A stretch of 64,000 nt of DNA from CAYVBJ01 sp964449075 (GTDB taxonomy: Bacteria > Bacteroidota > Rhodothermia > Balneolales > Balneolaceae), in assembly GCA_964449075.1 (NCBI GenBank), contig CAYVBJ010000004.1, positions 93,383 to 157,382 on the forward strand, given 5' to 3'. Of this stretch, positions 17,990 to 27,748 are shown in pieces. Below the pieces are notes generated by a model. That model was not told the origin of the DNA. It searched no databases and saw only the letters and a list, made by a program, of their open reading frames with translations. The position numbers were made by a program, and so were the translations under genes. Positions within the stretch are counted from its first letter, which is position 1. Each line of letters starts with the position of its first letter.

Positions 17990-18783
17990 GTGAACTTGCC
18001 AAAAGAATTATCGTTGCAGTACCTGCTGCCGCTTTTTTCATATGGGTGGTTTTATTAGGTGGCATCGCATTTGATATTCTGTTCGGATTGTTAACTGCAC
18101 TGGTGATTTGGGAAATTTCCCGCATGTTTAGAAAAGCTAACAACACACCCTACTATTCGATTGTTATCCTCACAGCCTCCCTTATTCTTTTCTATAATTT
18201 TATTCCGCCAAGAATACTGATATCCTTCGCAATACTCTTCGCTTTGATTACAATCTACGCACTCCTTTCGGATCATGCCTTTGCCCGGCCCTGGCTTACT
18301 TCGGTTTTTACCGGATTTTACCCTTCGGCCGGTTTCCTTGCAGTTTTACTAATTCGCAACAGCCTGGAAGGAATTTCCGGTTTCTGGATAACACTTGCGC
18401 TTCTTCTGATGATCTGGGGAAACGATGTATTTGCTTACTTTGGCGGAAAAACGCTCGGGAAACATCAGCTGGCACCCAATATCAGTCCCAAAAAAACCTG
18501 GGAAGGTTTCTGGTTTGGCTTTTTAGGTGCCGCTACGGGATTGGCCATTGTAATGCTTTCAACCGATTTACTCCCTTTTGATGTTTTGCAGGCAGCACCT
18601 TTTATTGCAATTATCAGTGTTTTTGGACCTCTCGGAGATCTTCTCGCAAGCCGGCTGAAGCGAATTTCAGATGTAAAAGACTCCTCAAACCTGATCCCCG
18701 GTCATGGTGGTTTTTTTGATCGATTTGATGCACTGATTTTAACAGCTCCATTTTATTATTTTTATTTACTGCTGATACTTTAA
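17986..18783 (+). CDS. cdsA: Phosphatidate cytidylyltransferase
   Basis: CdsA converts phosphatidic acid and CTP to CDP-diacylglycerol, the precursor of all membrane phospholipids. The 265-residue protein has about seven to eight membrane helices and the C-terminal CDP-DAG synthase signature GDLLASRLKRISDVKDSSNLIPGHGG ending in FDRFDA, preceded by ISPKKTWEG. The start is GTG and overlaps the previous stop (GTGA). The dipeptide epimerase gene follows after 14 bp. Confidence 0.95.
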   Translation: MSELAKRIIVAVPAAAFFIWVVLLGGIAFDILFGLLTALVIWEISRMFRKANNTPYYSIVILTASLILFYNFIPPRILISFAILFALITIYALLSDHAFARPWLTSVFTGFYPSAGFLAVLLIRNSLEGISGFWITLALLLMIWGNDVFAYFGGKTLGKHQLAPNISPKKTWEGFWFGFLGAATGLAIVMLSTDLLPFDVLQAAPFIAIISVFGPLGDLLASRLKRISDVKDSSNLIPGHGGFFDRFDALILTAPFYYFYLLLIL

Positions 18784-18797
18784 TTTTACTGCTGGAA

Positions 18798-19826
18798 ATG
18801 CCGCAATTTTATATACGCACAAAAATAACTGCACTGAGCCTGAAACACGCTTTTACCATTTCACGGGGTACAAAATCAGTTGTAGGAAATGTTATAATCA
18901 CACTAACAGCAGATGGTGTATCAGGCTTCGGGGAAGCAGCACCTAATAAAAGATACAATGAAGATGCAGAGCTGGTTCAGTCGTACATAAATAAGATTGC
19001 TCCGGGCGGAATGATGAAGATTGATTCTCTTGAAGATCTTCTTCTGCAAATGAAAGGTACAGGGAAGCATACAGCATCTGCAGAAGCCGCACTTGAGATG
19101 GCGTGGTGGGATTGGTTTGGTAAAATCAGAGATCAGCCTTTATGGAAACTCTGGGGCGCCGAAAAGCCTGAAACGCCGGTAACTTCCTTTACGATCGGAA
19201 TTGATGAACCCGACATTATGCAGCAAAAAACTCTTGAAGCTGAAAAATACCCGGTTTTAAAAGTGAAGCTCGGCAGCCGTAATGATCGCGAAATTATTAC
19301 GTCGCTCCGGGCGGTATCTGATAAACCGATTCGTGTGGATGCCAACGAGGGCTGGACGTCAACGGATACGGCAAAGAAGATGATCTCATTTCTGGCAGAT
19401 CAAAATATTGAATTTGTGGAACAGCCAATGCCCGCAGGATGTCACTCAGAAATGAGAGCATTAAAAGACTATTCTCCGATCCCGCTCATTGCGGATGAAA
19501 GTTTCCGCGGCAGCGAAAATATTGATGATCTGAAAAGGGAGTTTCATGCAATCAATATTAAACTTATGAAAATTGGCAGTTTGAAGAGAGCTCAACATGC
19601 AATCAGCCTGGCTCATAAAGCAGGGCTGGATGTGATGATTGGATGTATGATCGAAAGCTCAATTGCTGTTTCGGCCGGTGCACTTCTCAGTTTATATGCA
19701 GATATAGCTGACCTTGATGGGTTTTTGCTGATTCAGGAAGATCCGTATAAAGGGTTAAAACTTACGGAACAGTGCCGGGTACAGCTATCTTATAAGCCGG
19801 GACTTGGAGTTGAACCAAAAGAATAA
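18798..19826 (+). CDS. Dipeptide epimerase (enolase superfamily, MR/MLE)
   Basis: This enolase-superfamily protein of 342 residues has the muconate-lactonizing/dipeptide-epimerase pattern. A K-x-K catalytic base appears in LKVKLGS, followed by the metal-binding Asp in RVDANEGW, Glu in FVEQPM and Asp in IADESF, then the second catalytic lysine in NIKLMKIG. The closest functional group is L-Ala-D/L-Glu epimerase, used to recycle murein peptides. The dipeptide specificity is inferred from overall resemblance and is not proven. Confidence 0.85.
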   Translation: MPQFYIRTKITALSLKHAFTISRGTKSVVGNVIITLTADGVSGFGEAAPNKRYNEDAELVQSYINKIAPGGMMKIDSLEDLLLQMKGTGKHTASAEAALEMAWWDWFGKIRDQPLWKLWGAEKPETPVTSFTIGIDEPDIMQQKTLEAEKYPVLKVKLGSRNDREIITSLRAVSDKPIRVDANEGWTSTDTAKKMISFLADQNIEFVEQPMPAGCHSEMRALKDYSPIPLIADESFRGSENIDDLKREFHAINIKLMKIGSLKRAQHAISLAHKAGLDVMIGCMIESSIAVSAGALLSLYADIADLDGFLLIQEDPYKGLKLTEQCRVQLSYKPGLGVEPKE

Positions 19827-19852
19827 ACCCTGTATCGATGGATTATTCTTTT
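19817..19852 (+). terminator. Stem-loop overlapping the epimerase stop codon
   Basis: AAAAGAATAA (19817-19826, including the stop) and TTATTCTTTT (19843-19852) are perfectly complementary around a 16-nt loop. The stem is A+T-rich and the downstream T tract is short, so terminator strength is uncertain. Confidence 0.45.
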
Positions 19853-19928
19853 GCTATTCAATAGATTCATTTAAATTGATCTAATGACTGATACCCGATA
19901 CAATAAATATAATAAGGGATAAAAAATT

Positions 19929-20837
19929 ATGAATGATGAAAAACAAATACTTATAACAGGTGGTACCGGTTTTATTGGTTCTTATCTCAGGAATATACTT
20001 TTAAGACAAGGACACTATCTGACCATAATTACCCGCACTCCCGGCAAATATGAAGAAGAACATGCCGAAAATCAAAAATTTGTATCGTGGTCTTCCAACT
20101 TGGTTTCATTACTCGAAGAGACAGATTATGTAATAAACCTGGCCGGTGAAAACCTGTTCGGGCAGCGCTGGACAAAAGAAGTGAAAGATAAAATTTATAA
20201 CAGCAGAATCAATACAACACGAAAACTTGTGAATTCCATGAAAAAATGTGAAAATCCTCCTTCACTTTTTATTTCGGGTTCAGCAGTTGGCTACTATGGT
20301 GATTCCGGGGAGAAAGTGCTGGATGAAGATTCGGCTTCCGGTAACGATTTTCTTGCCAAAGTCTGTTTCGACTGGGAAGCTGAAGCTGAGAAGGCATTTT
20401 CAGCTGGTATCCGCGTGGCTATACCGAGAATTGGTATTGTTCTTGAGGAAGACGGCGGAGTGGTTGAAAAGATGAAATTACCCTTTCAGTTTTTTGCAGG
20501 CGGCCCTCTTGGAGATGGCCGGCAATATGTGCCCTGGGTGCATATGGAAGATCTCTGCCGCGCTATTCTCTATCCCATAGAAATTAATAATTTTAACGGC
20601 CCCTATAATGCGTGCTCGGCTAATCCTGTAACAATGAATGAGCTTGCAAAAACAATGGGAAAAGTGATGAACCGGCCCTCATTTTTCCGTGTTCCGGAAT
20701 TTATATTAAAAACTGCCCTGGGTGAAGCAGCCGAGCCAATTCTTGCTTCTCTGCGAGTTCAGCCCAAAAGATTGCAAACAAGTGGTTTTGAATTTGAATT
20801 CGAAGAACTGGAAGAAGCTCTTGCCGACGTTCTTTAA
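19929..20837 (+). CDS. TIGR01777 family NAD(P)-binding oxidoreductase (YfcH-like)
   Basis: This 302-residue extended SDR has the Rossmann motif TGGTGFIGSYL, INLAGENLFGQRW, an active-site region SGSAVGYYGDSGE and a C-terminal DUF1731-like tail. These define the TIGR01777/YfcH group of epimerase-like proteins. The physiological reaction is not known. It has its own short leader and converges on the next gene. Confidence 0.88.
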   Translation: MNDEKQILITGGTGFIGSYLRNILLRQGHYLTIITRTPGKYEEEHAENQKFVSWSSNLVSLLEETDYVINLAGENLFGQRWTKEVKDKIYNSRINTTRKLVNSMKKCENPPSLFISGSAVGYYGDSGEKVLDEDSASGNDFLAKVCFDWEAEAEKAFSAGIRVAIPRIGIVLEEDGGVVEKMKLPFQFFAGGPLGDGRQYVPWVHMEDLCRAILYPIEINNFNGPYNACSANPVTMNELAKTMGKVMNRPSFFRVPEFILKTALGEAAEPILASLRVQPKRLQTSGFEFEFEELEEALADVL

Positions 20838-20883
20838 TCAAATCAAGAACCCTCTTTTATGAACTTCTCTGCACTAAAATCAT

Positions 20884-23544
20884 CTACCCGGGTTCTGCCC
20901 GGAATATAGTCCATGCACGTAGACCATTGCGGGTATTGGCTATCAACTCATTGTTACCATCACCTGTAATATCAAATATAACCGGGTAGCTCATACCTGA
21001 TGTGGGAAGATCAAAGAGACGCTCACCCGAGAGTATATCCCAGGCGTAGAGCCTGCCAAAACCGGCCAGTGCAACCAGGTTCTGGCGCTGATCTTTATTG
21101 ATATCGGTAATAACCGGCTCATAATTGTTGTCGCTCGGCTGACCCAGGGTTTTGGTAAAACGCAACTCTCCCTTCAGGTTATATAAAAAGAGAGAGCCGT
21201 TTCTGCTCTGTAAAAGGAGAAGGTCTTCCCGGTAAAATTCATCATTTTCATCCTTCATCAGTGGTCTGTAAACTGTTGGAGTGTTATTCAATTCTGAATT
21301 TGAAACTTTCAGACTCTGAACTACAATCGAATCTGATTGAACGGTTTCTGAAAGTGAATCGGCAAAAATCGTTTCCATTCCCATTGCGTAAAGATTGCCA
21401 TCAGACCCGGAAAGGAAGAGATGATCTGCGTGCATACTGGGCGATTTCAGAAGTGAAGATTCAAAAAATATTGGAAACCCGTTTTTTAACTGTCCATTAA
21501 TACTCCAGGCATGCAGTATATTTTCAGAAACAGCAAACACGGTTCGCTCATTCATAAATGCTTCAATAAGCGGCGTTGAAGTCAGCGGGGTATTAGTGGT
21601 ACGAGGCCAGCCATTGATAGCTTCTCCCCGCGAATTCAAAATATGAAGCCTGCGGTCGGCGGTAGCCACAATCATTTCAGCAACTCCATTCCTGGTAACA
21701 TCCATCACCTGAAGCGGGGTTATGATCTCCTCACCGAGATTTACGGGGAAGTTGGGCAACAGGATCCCTGTATCATTCCAGGCATATATCTTGTCACCGG
21801 CGGCTATCATCACCACATTCTGGCTATTCCCATACCAATCGAATATCACCGGCGACCCTATTGGCTTATCCGATTCAGTGGAAGTCTGCGTTACGATTGT
21901 TCCGTCAGCAGCTAAAACATATACTGAACCGGTTTCAGTAGCAAAAATAACCTCTTCTCTGCTGCTGCCACTCAAATTGGCAAAAACAGGTTCTCCTGTC
22001 AGATCTGCCCCGCCGATTGGAAATACCCATTGCTCGCGATATGGCTGATCAAATGTTTCGAGCTGATAGGCAGATACTGCTACTTCTGCCGGACCCTGCT
22101 CATTGTTTCTGGTCGTTGTTACAGAAAGGATGTCAAACCCGGAAAGAAGTGCGCCCAAACGATTTTGCGGTTTCAGCCATGGTGCTATATAAGGTGCAAA
22201 TTTGGATGCATCCACATAGAGAATGGAACTGATTTTTTCCGGCTGATCACTTCGTAAATCCATGTACTGATCTTCATAAAAAATCACCCTGCGACGGCTC
22301 ACATCAGCTTCCACACTTTCCGCAAGCCCTTTTCTTCTTGCCAGTGCAATTGCGTCATTATTTACAATAGTTAAATAGAAATTTTGCAGTGAACTCATCT
22401 CCCCGGCAAATAACAATCCTGCCTGTTCACTCTGTATGAAGTACGTAGACTCATCTTTTGTAATCAGTTCGTTTGCAGCAAGGGTATCAAGAACAGCAGC
22501 AAGGCGGCTTCTGTTTGACAGCTCCCGTAAAAAAAGAAATTCACTTGTGCTCAAAGCACCCGATTCGGCAAATGCTGTAAACGCAGTCTCATCCCCAAGA
22601 CTTTCTGCCAAATTTTTCCAGACATCGGTATTTTGCATTAAATATGAATCAAGAAAGTTCGGGGCTGAAGCAGTTTGTTCATCAGGATAGGGTATTTTTC
22701 GTGTCGGGAACCTGTAAAGATAAAAAGCCGCCGCATTTGCCGGCACATACCTGTCGAGCAAGGGTTCACGTGCAACTCCCGATAGTGATCGAACCAGTGG
22801 TTTTTCATCACTCTCTATCTGAAAATCACCTTTCAGCTGCCAGGTCCATCCGCCATCATCACCACTGTTATATTTGAAATCAATTGGAGTTGTACCTTCA
22901 AATGCATTCATCACAAAAGGCCTGAATTCAACTTTTGCCAGTTGCTGAATCCACGTATCCAGTGCCGGGGTATTGAGAATAATTGATTTTGCCTGTAATT
23001 CACTCCCGGAAACCCGAAACCGCTTTGAACTGTCAGAAAGAGCCCGAATCGAATTTTCCAGCGCAAGACTCGACTCCGACAATAGAAAGTAGTTCTGCAG
23101 CTGAACGGCATATAGCGTTTTAGTTGTGGTAAAAAGTTTTTCTATGGTATAACCTGAAAATTCATAGTTGTTTTGAACAAACGGCCGCTGGTATTTTTTC
23201 TTTATTTCACTTACCAATGTTCCATTTTCAGGTAGTATAGAAATCCATACAGGCTTCAAGTCGGTTGAAGTATCAGGATAGAGCAGAATTGCTCTTAAAT
23301 TGCTTTTGCTTGTGAGCCTTTCGTCAATTTCACCAATTACCTGAACCGTAGATGAAGTAATATCATCCAGGACAGGGAAAAAGGGTAAATTCAATGCTTC
23401 TTCAACGGTAGTGTTATCATCAGGGATAATTATAAGCAGTGCTTCATTTGGAATCACATCCTTCCACTCTATTTTTTTTTGCCCTACGCAACCCAAAAAC
23501 GATAATGTGAAAAGAATAAAAATGGAATAAAAAAAACGGATCAC
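20884..23544 (-). CDS. Large lipoprotein with C-terminal VCBS/beta-propeller-like repeats
   Basis: This 886-residue lipoprotein (SFLGC, Cys19; GTG start) has two parts. Residues about 20-480 form an alpha/beta region I do not recognise; its resemblance to DUF3352-like proteins is loose. Residues about 500-886 contain repeated blade-like units such as EPVFANLSGSSREEVIFATETGSVYVL, TPLQVMDVTRNGVAEMIVAT and PVIFDITGDGNNELIANT, the pattern of VCBS/FG-GAP or PQQ-like propellers. It probably acts at the cell envelope in binding or scaffolding. It is divergent from the BatA-like gene, sharing a 178-bp intergenic region. Confidence 0.6.
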   Translation of the reverse strand: MIRFFYSIFILFTLSFLGCVGQKKIEWKDVIPNEALLIIIPDDNTTVEEALNLPFFPVLDDITSSTVQVIGEIDERLTSKSNLRAILLYPDTSTDLKPVWISILPENGTLVSEIKKKYQRPFVQNNYEFSGYTIEKLFTTTKTLYAVQLQNYFLLSESSLALENSIRALSDSSKRFRVSGSELQAKSIILNTPALDTWIQQLAKVEFRPFVMNAFEGTTPIDFKYNSGDDGGWTWQLKGDFQIESDEKPLVRSLSGVAREPLLDRYVPANAAAFYLYRFPTRKIPYPDEQTASAPNFLDSYLMQNTDVWKNLAESLGDETAFTAFAESGALSTSEFLFLRELSNRSRLAAVLDTLAANELITKDESTYFIQSEQAGLLFAGEMSSLQNFYLTIVNNDAIALARRKGLAESVEADVSRRRVIFYEDQYMDLRSDQPEKISSILYVDASKFAPYIAPWLKPQNRLGALLSGFDILSVTTTRNNEQGPAEVAVSAYQLETFDQPYREQWVFPIGGADLTGEPVFANLSGSSREEVIFATETGSVYVLAADGTIVTQTSTESDKPIGSPVIFDWYGNSQNVVMIAAGDKIYAWNDTGILLPNFPVNLGEEIITPLQVMDVTRNGVAEMIVATADRRLHILNSRGEAINGWPRTTNTPLTSTPLIEAFMNERTVFAVSENILHAWSINGQLKNGFPIFFESSLLKSPSMHADHLFLSGSDGNLYAMGMETIFADSLSETVQSDSIVVQSLKVSNSELNNTPTVYRPLMKDENDEFYREDLLLLQSRNGSLFLYNLKGELRFTKTLGQPSDNNYEPVITDINKDQRQNLVALAGFGRLYAWDILSGERLFDLPTSGMSYPVIFDITGDGNNELIANTRNGLRAWTIFRAEPG

Positions 23545-23559
23545 AACTTTAATAATAAG

Positions 23560-23591
23560 TTTGTTGACAAATGGTTATAAGTGTAGTTTAG
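23560..23591 (+). promoter_or_regulatory. Candidate Bacteroidetes-type promoter for the batA-like operon
   Basis: TTTG (23560-23563), 20 nt, then TAGTTTAG (23584-23591) differs from the TTTG-N19-23-TAnnTTTG consensus at one position. It would give a leader of about 125 nt before the ATG at 23723. Confidence 0.35.
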
Positions 23592-23722
23592 GTAATTCTG
23601 CTCTGTTTGTTCCTGCTTATACAGTTTTAAGCCGTGATAAAAACATGTATCATTAAAACGGTTTGGTCGTGCAAAAAGCTTGCAATCTGAATTTAATTAG
23701 ACAAAGGTAAGAAATTTTCCCG

Positions 23723-25834
23723 ATGAGTTTTTTAAATCCTTTTTTTTTAATAGCACTGGTTTCAATTGGCGTGCCCTTGCTGATTTACCTCCTGAATATT
23801 AAAAAGCCAAAAAGAGTGCGGTTTTCAACGCTGGCTTTTTTTGATGCTTTGAAAACAACATCTCTAAAACGCATAAAAATTAAACGCTGGCTGTTGCTTG
23901 CAATCCGTTGTTTAGCTGTTATTATGCTTGTGCTGGCTGCTTCAAGACCATTTTTACCGCCGCTTATGGGATTTGAAGGCGGAGACAATCAGCCCAAATC
24001 GATTGGAATACTTGTTGATAACAGCCCGAGCATGCAGCAGATTGACGCAAACGGACCCTATCTTGAACAGGCCATCACCACAGCATCTTCGATTGTTGGA
24101 CTTGCAGGAAACAGTGACCGCATTTTTTTAGAAGTTACAAATGGAGAATCACTATTTTCACCCGGTCAGTCTGTTACAGGTGCCAATGCAGAGCTGAATG
24201 GTATTGAAGTGAGCAATTCCGGAAACTACATTTTACAGAGAATCAGGAACCTCGTAAATCGTCTTCAGGACTCTCCTGAACCTGTAAATATCATTTACCT
24301 GGTTACGGATGGACAATCCTCTCAATTCCTGGATTTTAATGATTTAAATGAAACATACGAATCCGTTGCAGTACAGCTTTTCAAAGTTGGCAATAATATT
24401 CAAAATAATGTTGCCGTAACAAAGGTCGAACTTGTAAACAGGCAAAACGGTAACCGCGAAACCGAGCTCGATGCTACCGTTCGTAATTTTGGCAGCAGTG
24501 ATGCGCGAAATTATTTTTTAAGCCTCGAAGAAGACGGTGAACTGATTACTCAGCAGATTGTGAATCTGGATGCAAATTCAGAGGAGCAGTACCGGTTTGC
24601 CTACTCTCCCGGCGACAATGAAATGACACGGCTTACTGTGGTTCTGGAAGGTGATGAATATACATTTGATAACCGCCGGCACGTGGCAATTCAAAAACCC
24701 GAAAAACAAATGATCCTGGTAATACAGGATGAGAACAACCGCCGGTCTTTTCAAAGTTATTTAAATCCTCTTCTTGAAGCAGCCGTGGATCAGAACAGTT
24801 CTCTTGTGGTTGATTATTCTGAAATGAACTCCTCCCTGTTCAGTGAATTAAACAAGTATGACACAATTGTTCTGGACGGACTTGAGGAGATTCCCGAATA
24901 TGCGGTACAAGAATTGATACAAACCATCCAGGAGGGAAAAGGTTTACTCTTTTTACCTTCTGCAAACGGAGATATTTCCAGCTATAACCGCCTTTTTCAA
25001 TTTGCAGGTGCAGGCCGTTATACCGATGTTGTCGGAAGTTACGGTTCTTTCCAGGCCGTTGACAGATTATCTGTCTTGACTGAAGGGCATCCGGTTCTGG
25101 AGGAGATGTTTGAAAAACCCGAAGATGAACAGATCCGTATTAATGCCCCTGAAGTTTTTTATTACTACCAGTATGATGACAGAAACAGTTCTGCTGAAAA
25201 ATTTGAAATAGCCGGAACTCAAACAGGTGAGTCGCTAATCACAGAATATAAAGTTGGAAATGGGATCATGGTGATTGCAGGAATCGGAAGTGATCCCGGC
25301 TGGTCGAACTTCCCGGTAAAACCGCTTTTTGCACCGTTGCTATACCAAACGGTTCTCTATCTCACAGCTGTGGAAAATCAGGGGTTGAAAAAACATACGC
25401 TCGGAAACACCTTTCGGACTGTACTGTCAAATAACCCCGGACAAGTGCAGCTGCTATATAATGAAACTGAAATATTACCGGAGTCTCAGCAAATTTACCG
25501 GGGCACACAAATCACGTATGATGCAGATGACTGGGAACCGGGATGGGCAACAGTTGTATATGATGAGAAAAAATTATTATTTGCGTTAAATCAAAATGCA
25601 ATTGAATCCGATTTCAGAACGTTATCAACACAACAATTAAAGAACAGACTTGAAAATTCGTTTCCTGATTTACTGGCCGATCAAATAAACGGTGACACAG
25701 AATCTGCGGAAAGGCAAATTCAGTCCGCCTCGTTCGGCAGAGAGATTTGGTACTGGTTTATAATTGCAGCAATTGTTTTATTACTGGTCGAATCTGTTAT
25801 ATCCAGATCATACAAAGCAGAAACCATACAATGA
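23723..25834 (+). CDS. BatA-domain / VWA-domain membrane protein
   Basis: The 703-residue protein opens with the BatA (aerotolerance-type) N-terminal domain MSFLNPFFLIALVSIGVPLLIYLLNI...RVRFSTLAF, which has two membrane helices (about 7-25 and 57-75). A von Willebrand A domain follows with the metal-dependent motif DNSPSM. A long periplasmic region leads to a final helix (WYWFIIAAIVLLLVESVIS). Such proteins are common in Bacteroidota next to MoxR ATPase loci, but no MoxR gene is present here. The exact role, perhaps envelope assembly or stress, is unknown. A small membrane protein gene follows after 6 bp. Confidence 0.82.
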   Translation: MSFLNPFFLIALVSIGVPLLIYLLNIKKPKRVRFSTLAFFDALKTTSLKRIKIKRWLLLAIRCLAVIMLVLAASRPFLPPLMGFEGGDNQPKSIGILVDNSPSMQQIDANGPYLEQAITTASSIVGLAGNSDRIFLEVTNGESLFSPGQSVTGANAELNGIEVSNSGNYILQRIRNLVNRLQDSPEPVNIIYLVTDGQSSQFLDFNDLNETYESVAVQLFKVGNNIQNNVAVTKVELVNRQNGNRETELDATVRNFGSSDARNYFLSLEEDGELITQQIVNLDANSEEQYRFAYSPGDNEMTRLTVVLEGDEYTFDNRRHVAIQKPEKQMILVIQDENNRRSFQSYLNPLLEAAVDQNSSLVVDYSEMNSSLFSELNKYDTIVLDGLEEIPEYAVQELIQTIQEGKGLLFLPSANGDISSYNRLFQFAGAGRYTDVVGSYGSFQAVDRLSVLTEGHPVLEEMFEKPEDEQIRINAPEVFYYYQYDDRNSSAEKFEIAGTQTGESLITEYKVGNGIMVIAGIGSDPGWSNFPVKPLFAPLLYQTVLYLTAVENQGLKKHTLGNTFRTVLSNNPGQVQLLYNETEILPESQQIYRGTQITYDADDWEPGWATVVYDEKKLLFALNQNAIESDFRTLSTQQLKNRLENSFPDLLADQINGDTESAERQIQSASFGREIWYWFIIAAIVLLLVESVISRSYKAETIQ

Positions 25835-25840
25835 TACGTA

Positions 25841-26431
25841 ATGAATTTATCTACTGATATTCACAGCATATTTGTGCTGGTGCTGGCACTGTTTACACTT
25901 GCATCAACTTTTTTGGCAGCTTATTCGATAGCCAATACACTCAGATTGCGCAATATCCGTATGAGCTGGAAACGAGGAAAATTAGCCGGGTATCCTGTTT
26001 TTTCCACATCATTCCTGGCCGTATCTCTTATTATGGCCGGTATTGTTTATATGAATGGATTAAATCAATACTACATTATATCGGCTTGTTACATATGGAT
26101 AAGTATCAGCTGGTTTACATCAAGTTATCTCGCATCACTCAGCTTTATATCTGACTACGGTATTGTTAAAAATATAAATGACCCTTCTCAGACTGTAGCC
26201 TGGCATCAAATCACTGATCTCGTGGAAAAACAGTCAAAGAACGGGTCAACTATTCTGTTTATGTATCAAAAAAAAATAAATTCAGAACAGCGGCTTCCCG
26301 AACTTGTGCGGCTTGAACTATTTGTGCCGGATGAAAAAGAGGCCACATTTCAAAAAATATTACACTATAAACTTGGTAACACAATAGAAAATTTAACAGG
26401 CAAATCTATCGACGTAAAAACATTTGAATAA
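25841..26431 (+). CDS. Membrane protein of unknown function, possibly with a PH-like tail
   Basis: I do not recognise this 196-residue protein. It has three hydrophobic segments (about residues 8-30, 52-70 and 78-98). A cytosolic tail begins ISDYGIVKNINDPSQTVAWHQITDLVEKQ, a pattern reminiscent of bacterial PH-like domains that sense membrane state. It lies 6 bp after the BatA/VWA gene and 20 bp before hflX, so it is likely co-transcribed with both. Confidence 0.6.
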   Translation: MNLSTDIHSIFVLVLALFTLASTFLAAYSIANTLRLRNIRMSWKRGKLAGYPVFSTSFLAVSLIMAGIVYMNGLNQYYIISACYIWISISWFTSSYLASLSFISDYGIVKNINDPSQTVAWHQITDLVEKQSKNGSTILFMYQKKINSEQRLPELVRLELFVPDEKEATFQKILHYKLGNTIENLTGKSIDVKTFE

Positions 26432-26451
26432 AATTTTAAGGTTATACCCTA

Positions 26452-27729
26452 TTGATTGAAGACGTACAAAACTCACTTGTTAAAGAAAGAGCGCTGCTTA
26501 TTGGTATTTACGGAGCTGATACAATGCGCTGGCAAGCTGAAGAATATATTGAAGAGCTGAACTTGCTCGCGGATACGGCTGGTGCTCAAACCGTAGGAAA
26601 ATTATTACAAAATCGTGTTTATCCTGATCCCGCTACCTACGTCGGGAAAGGAAAGCTGCAGGAACTGAAACATATCGTCGGAGATGAAAATGTTGATACC
26701 CTCATTTTTGATGATGATTTATCGGCAACTCAGATCCGTAATATCGAAAAAAGTTCCAAGGCCAAAGTATTAGACAGGAGTGGCCTGATTCTGGATATCT
26801 TTGCTTCCAGGGCAAAAACAGCGGCCGCTAAAACGCAGGTTGAACTTGCCCAGCTTCAATACGTTCTGCCTCGCTTAACCCGTTTCTGGACTCACTTATC
26901 ACGGCAAAAAGGAGGTATTGGCACCAAAGGTCCCGGCGAAACTCAAATTGAGACAGACCGGCGACTCATCGGGCAGCGAATATCCACTCTGAAAGAGAAA
27001 CTGGAGAAGCTGGACAAGCAAAGAACCACCCAGCGTAAGCAGCGTGAGGGACTGGTGCGCATTGCACTGGTCGGTTATACCAATGCAGGTAAATCAACCT
27101 TGATGAACACCATAACAGAAACCGATGTACTTGCCGAAGACAGGTTGTTTGCCACTCTCGATTCCACTGTGCGCAAGCTGAATCTGGAAAATCACAAGGC
27201 ATTGTTATCAGATACGGTCGGGTTTATAAGGAAATTGCCGCATAATTTAATCGAAAGTTTTAAATCAACACTTGATGAAGTTCGTGAAGCTGATTTACTG
27301 CTTCATGTGGTGGACGCTTCTTCTGCTTTAATCGATGATTATATTACTGTAGTAGATGACACACTTGAAGAAATTGGGATCAAAGAGAAACGCAGATTAC
27401 TGGTGTTCAATAAAATTGACAAAGTGGATCCCGCCAGAATCACTGAACTAAAAAAACTCTATCCGGGCGGTATCTTTACTTCATCCGTGCGAAGTATCGG
27501 TTTAACGAAACTTCTGAACAGAATTGGCGAAATCATTGAAGAGGATTACGTACATTTCAATTACAGGATTCCATTAAAATATTATAAGGCTGTTGCTTTT
27601 TTGCATGAAGTTGCGATAATTGAACGAGAACATTATGATGAGAACGACGTTATAATCAAGGGCAGGGCTGCAAAAGAAGATTGTAAAAAATTTGATGCTA
27701 TGCTAAAAAAGCTCGATAATGTAGCATAA
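26452..27729 (+). CDS. hflX: Ribosome-associated GTPase HflX
   Basis: This 425-residue GTPase has the HflX N-terminal domain (ADTAGAQTVGKLLQNR, YVGKGKLQEL), a coiled linker containing KGGIGTKGPGETQIETDRR, and a G domain with G1 GYTNAGKSTLMN, G3 DTVGFI and G4 NKID. HflX splits stalled 70S ribosomes, notably after heat stress. No ATG precedes the conserved region, so the TTG at 26452 is the most likely start. The gene sits between a small membrane protein and a CBS gene in one direction. Confidence 0.93.
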   Translation: MIEDVQNSLVKERALLIGIYGADTMRWQAEEYIEELNLLADTAGAQTVGKLLQNRVYPDPATYVGKGKLQELKHIVGDENVDTLIFDDDLSATQIRNIEKSSKAKVLDRSGLILDIFASRAKTAAAKTQVELAQLQYVLPRLTRFWTHLSRQKGGIGTKGPGETQIETDRRLIGQRISTLKEKLEKLDKQRTTQRKQREGLVRIALVGYTNAGKSTLMNTITETDVLAEDRLFATLDSTVRKLNLENHKALLSDTVGFIRKLPHNLIESFKSTLDEVREADLLLHVVDASSALIDDYITVVDDTLEEIGIKEKRRLLVFNKIDKVDPARITELKKLYPGGIFTSSVRSIGLTKLLNRIGEIIEEDYVHFNYRIPLKYYKAVAFLHEVAIIEREHYDENDVIIKGRAAKEDCKKFDAMLKKLDNVA

Positions 27730-27748
27730 ACAAGAAAATCAAACATCT

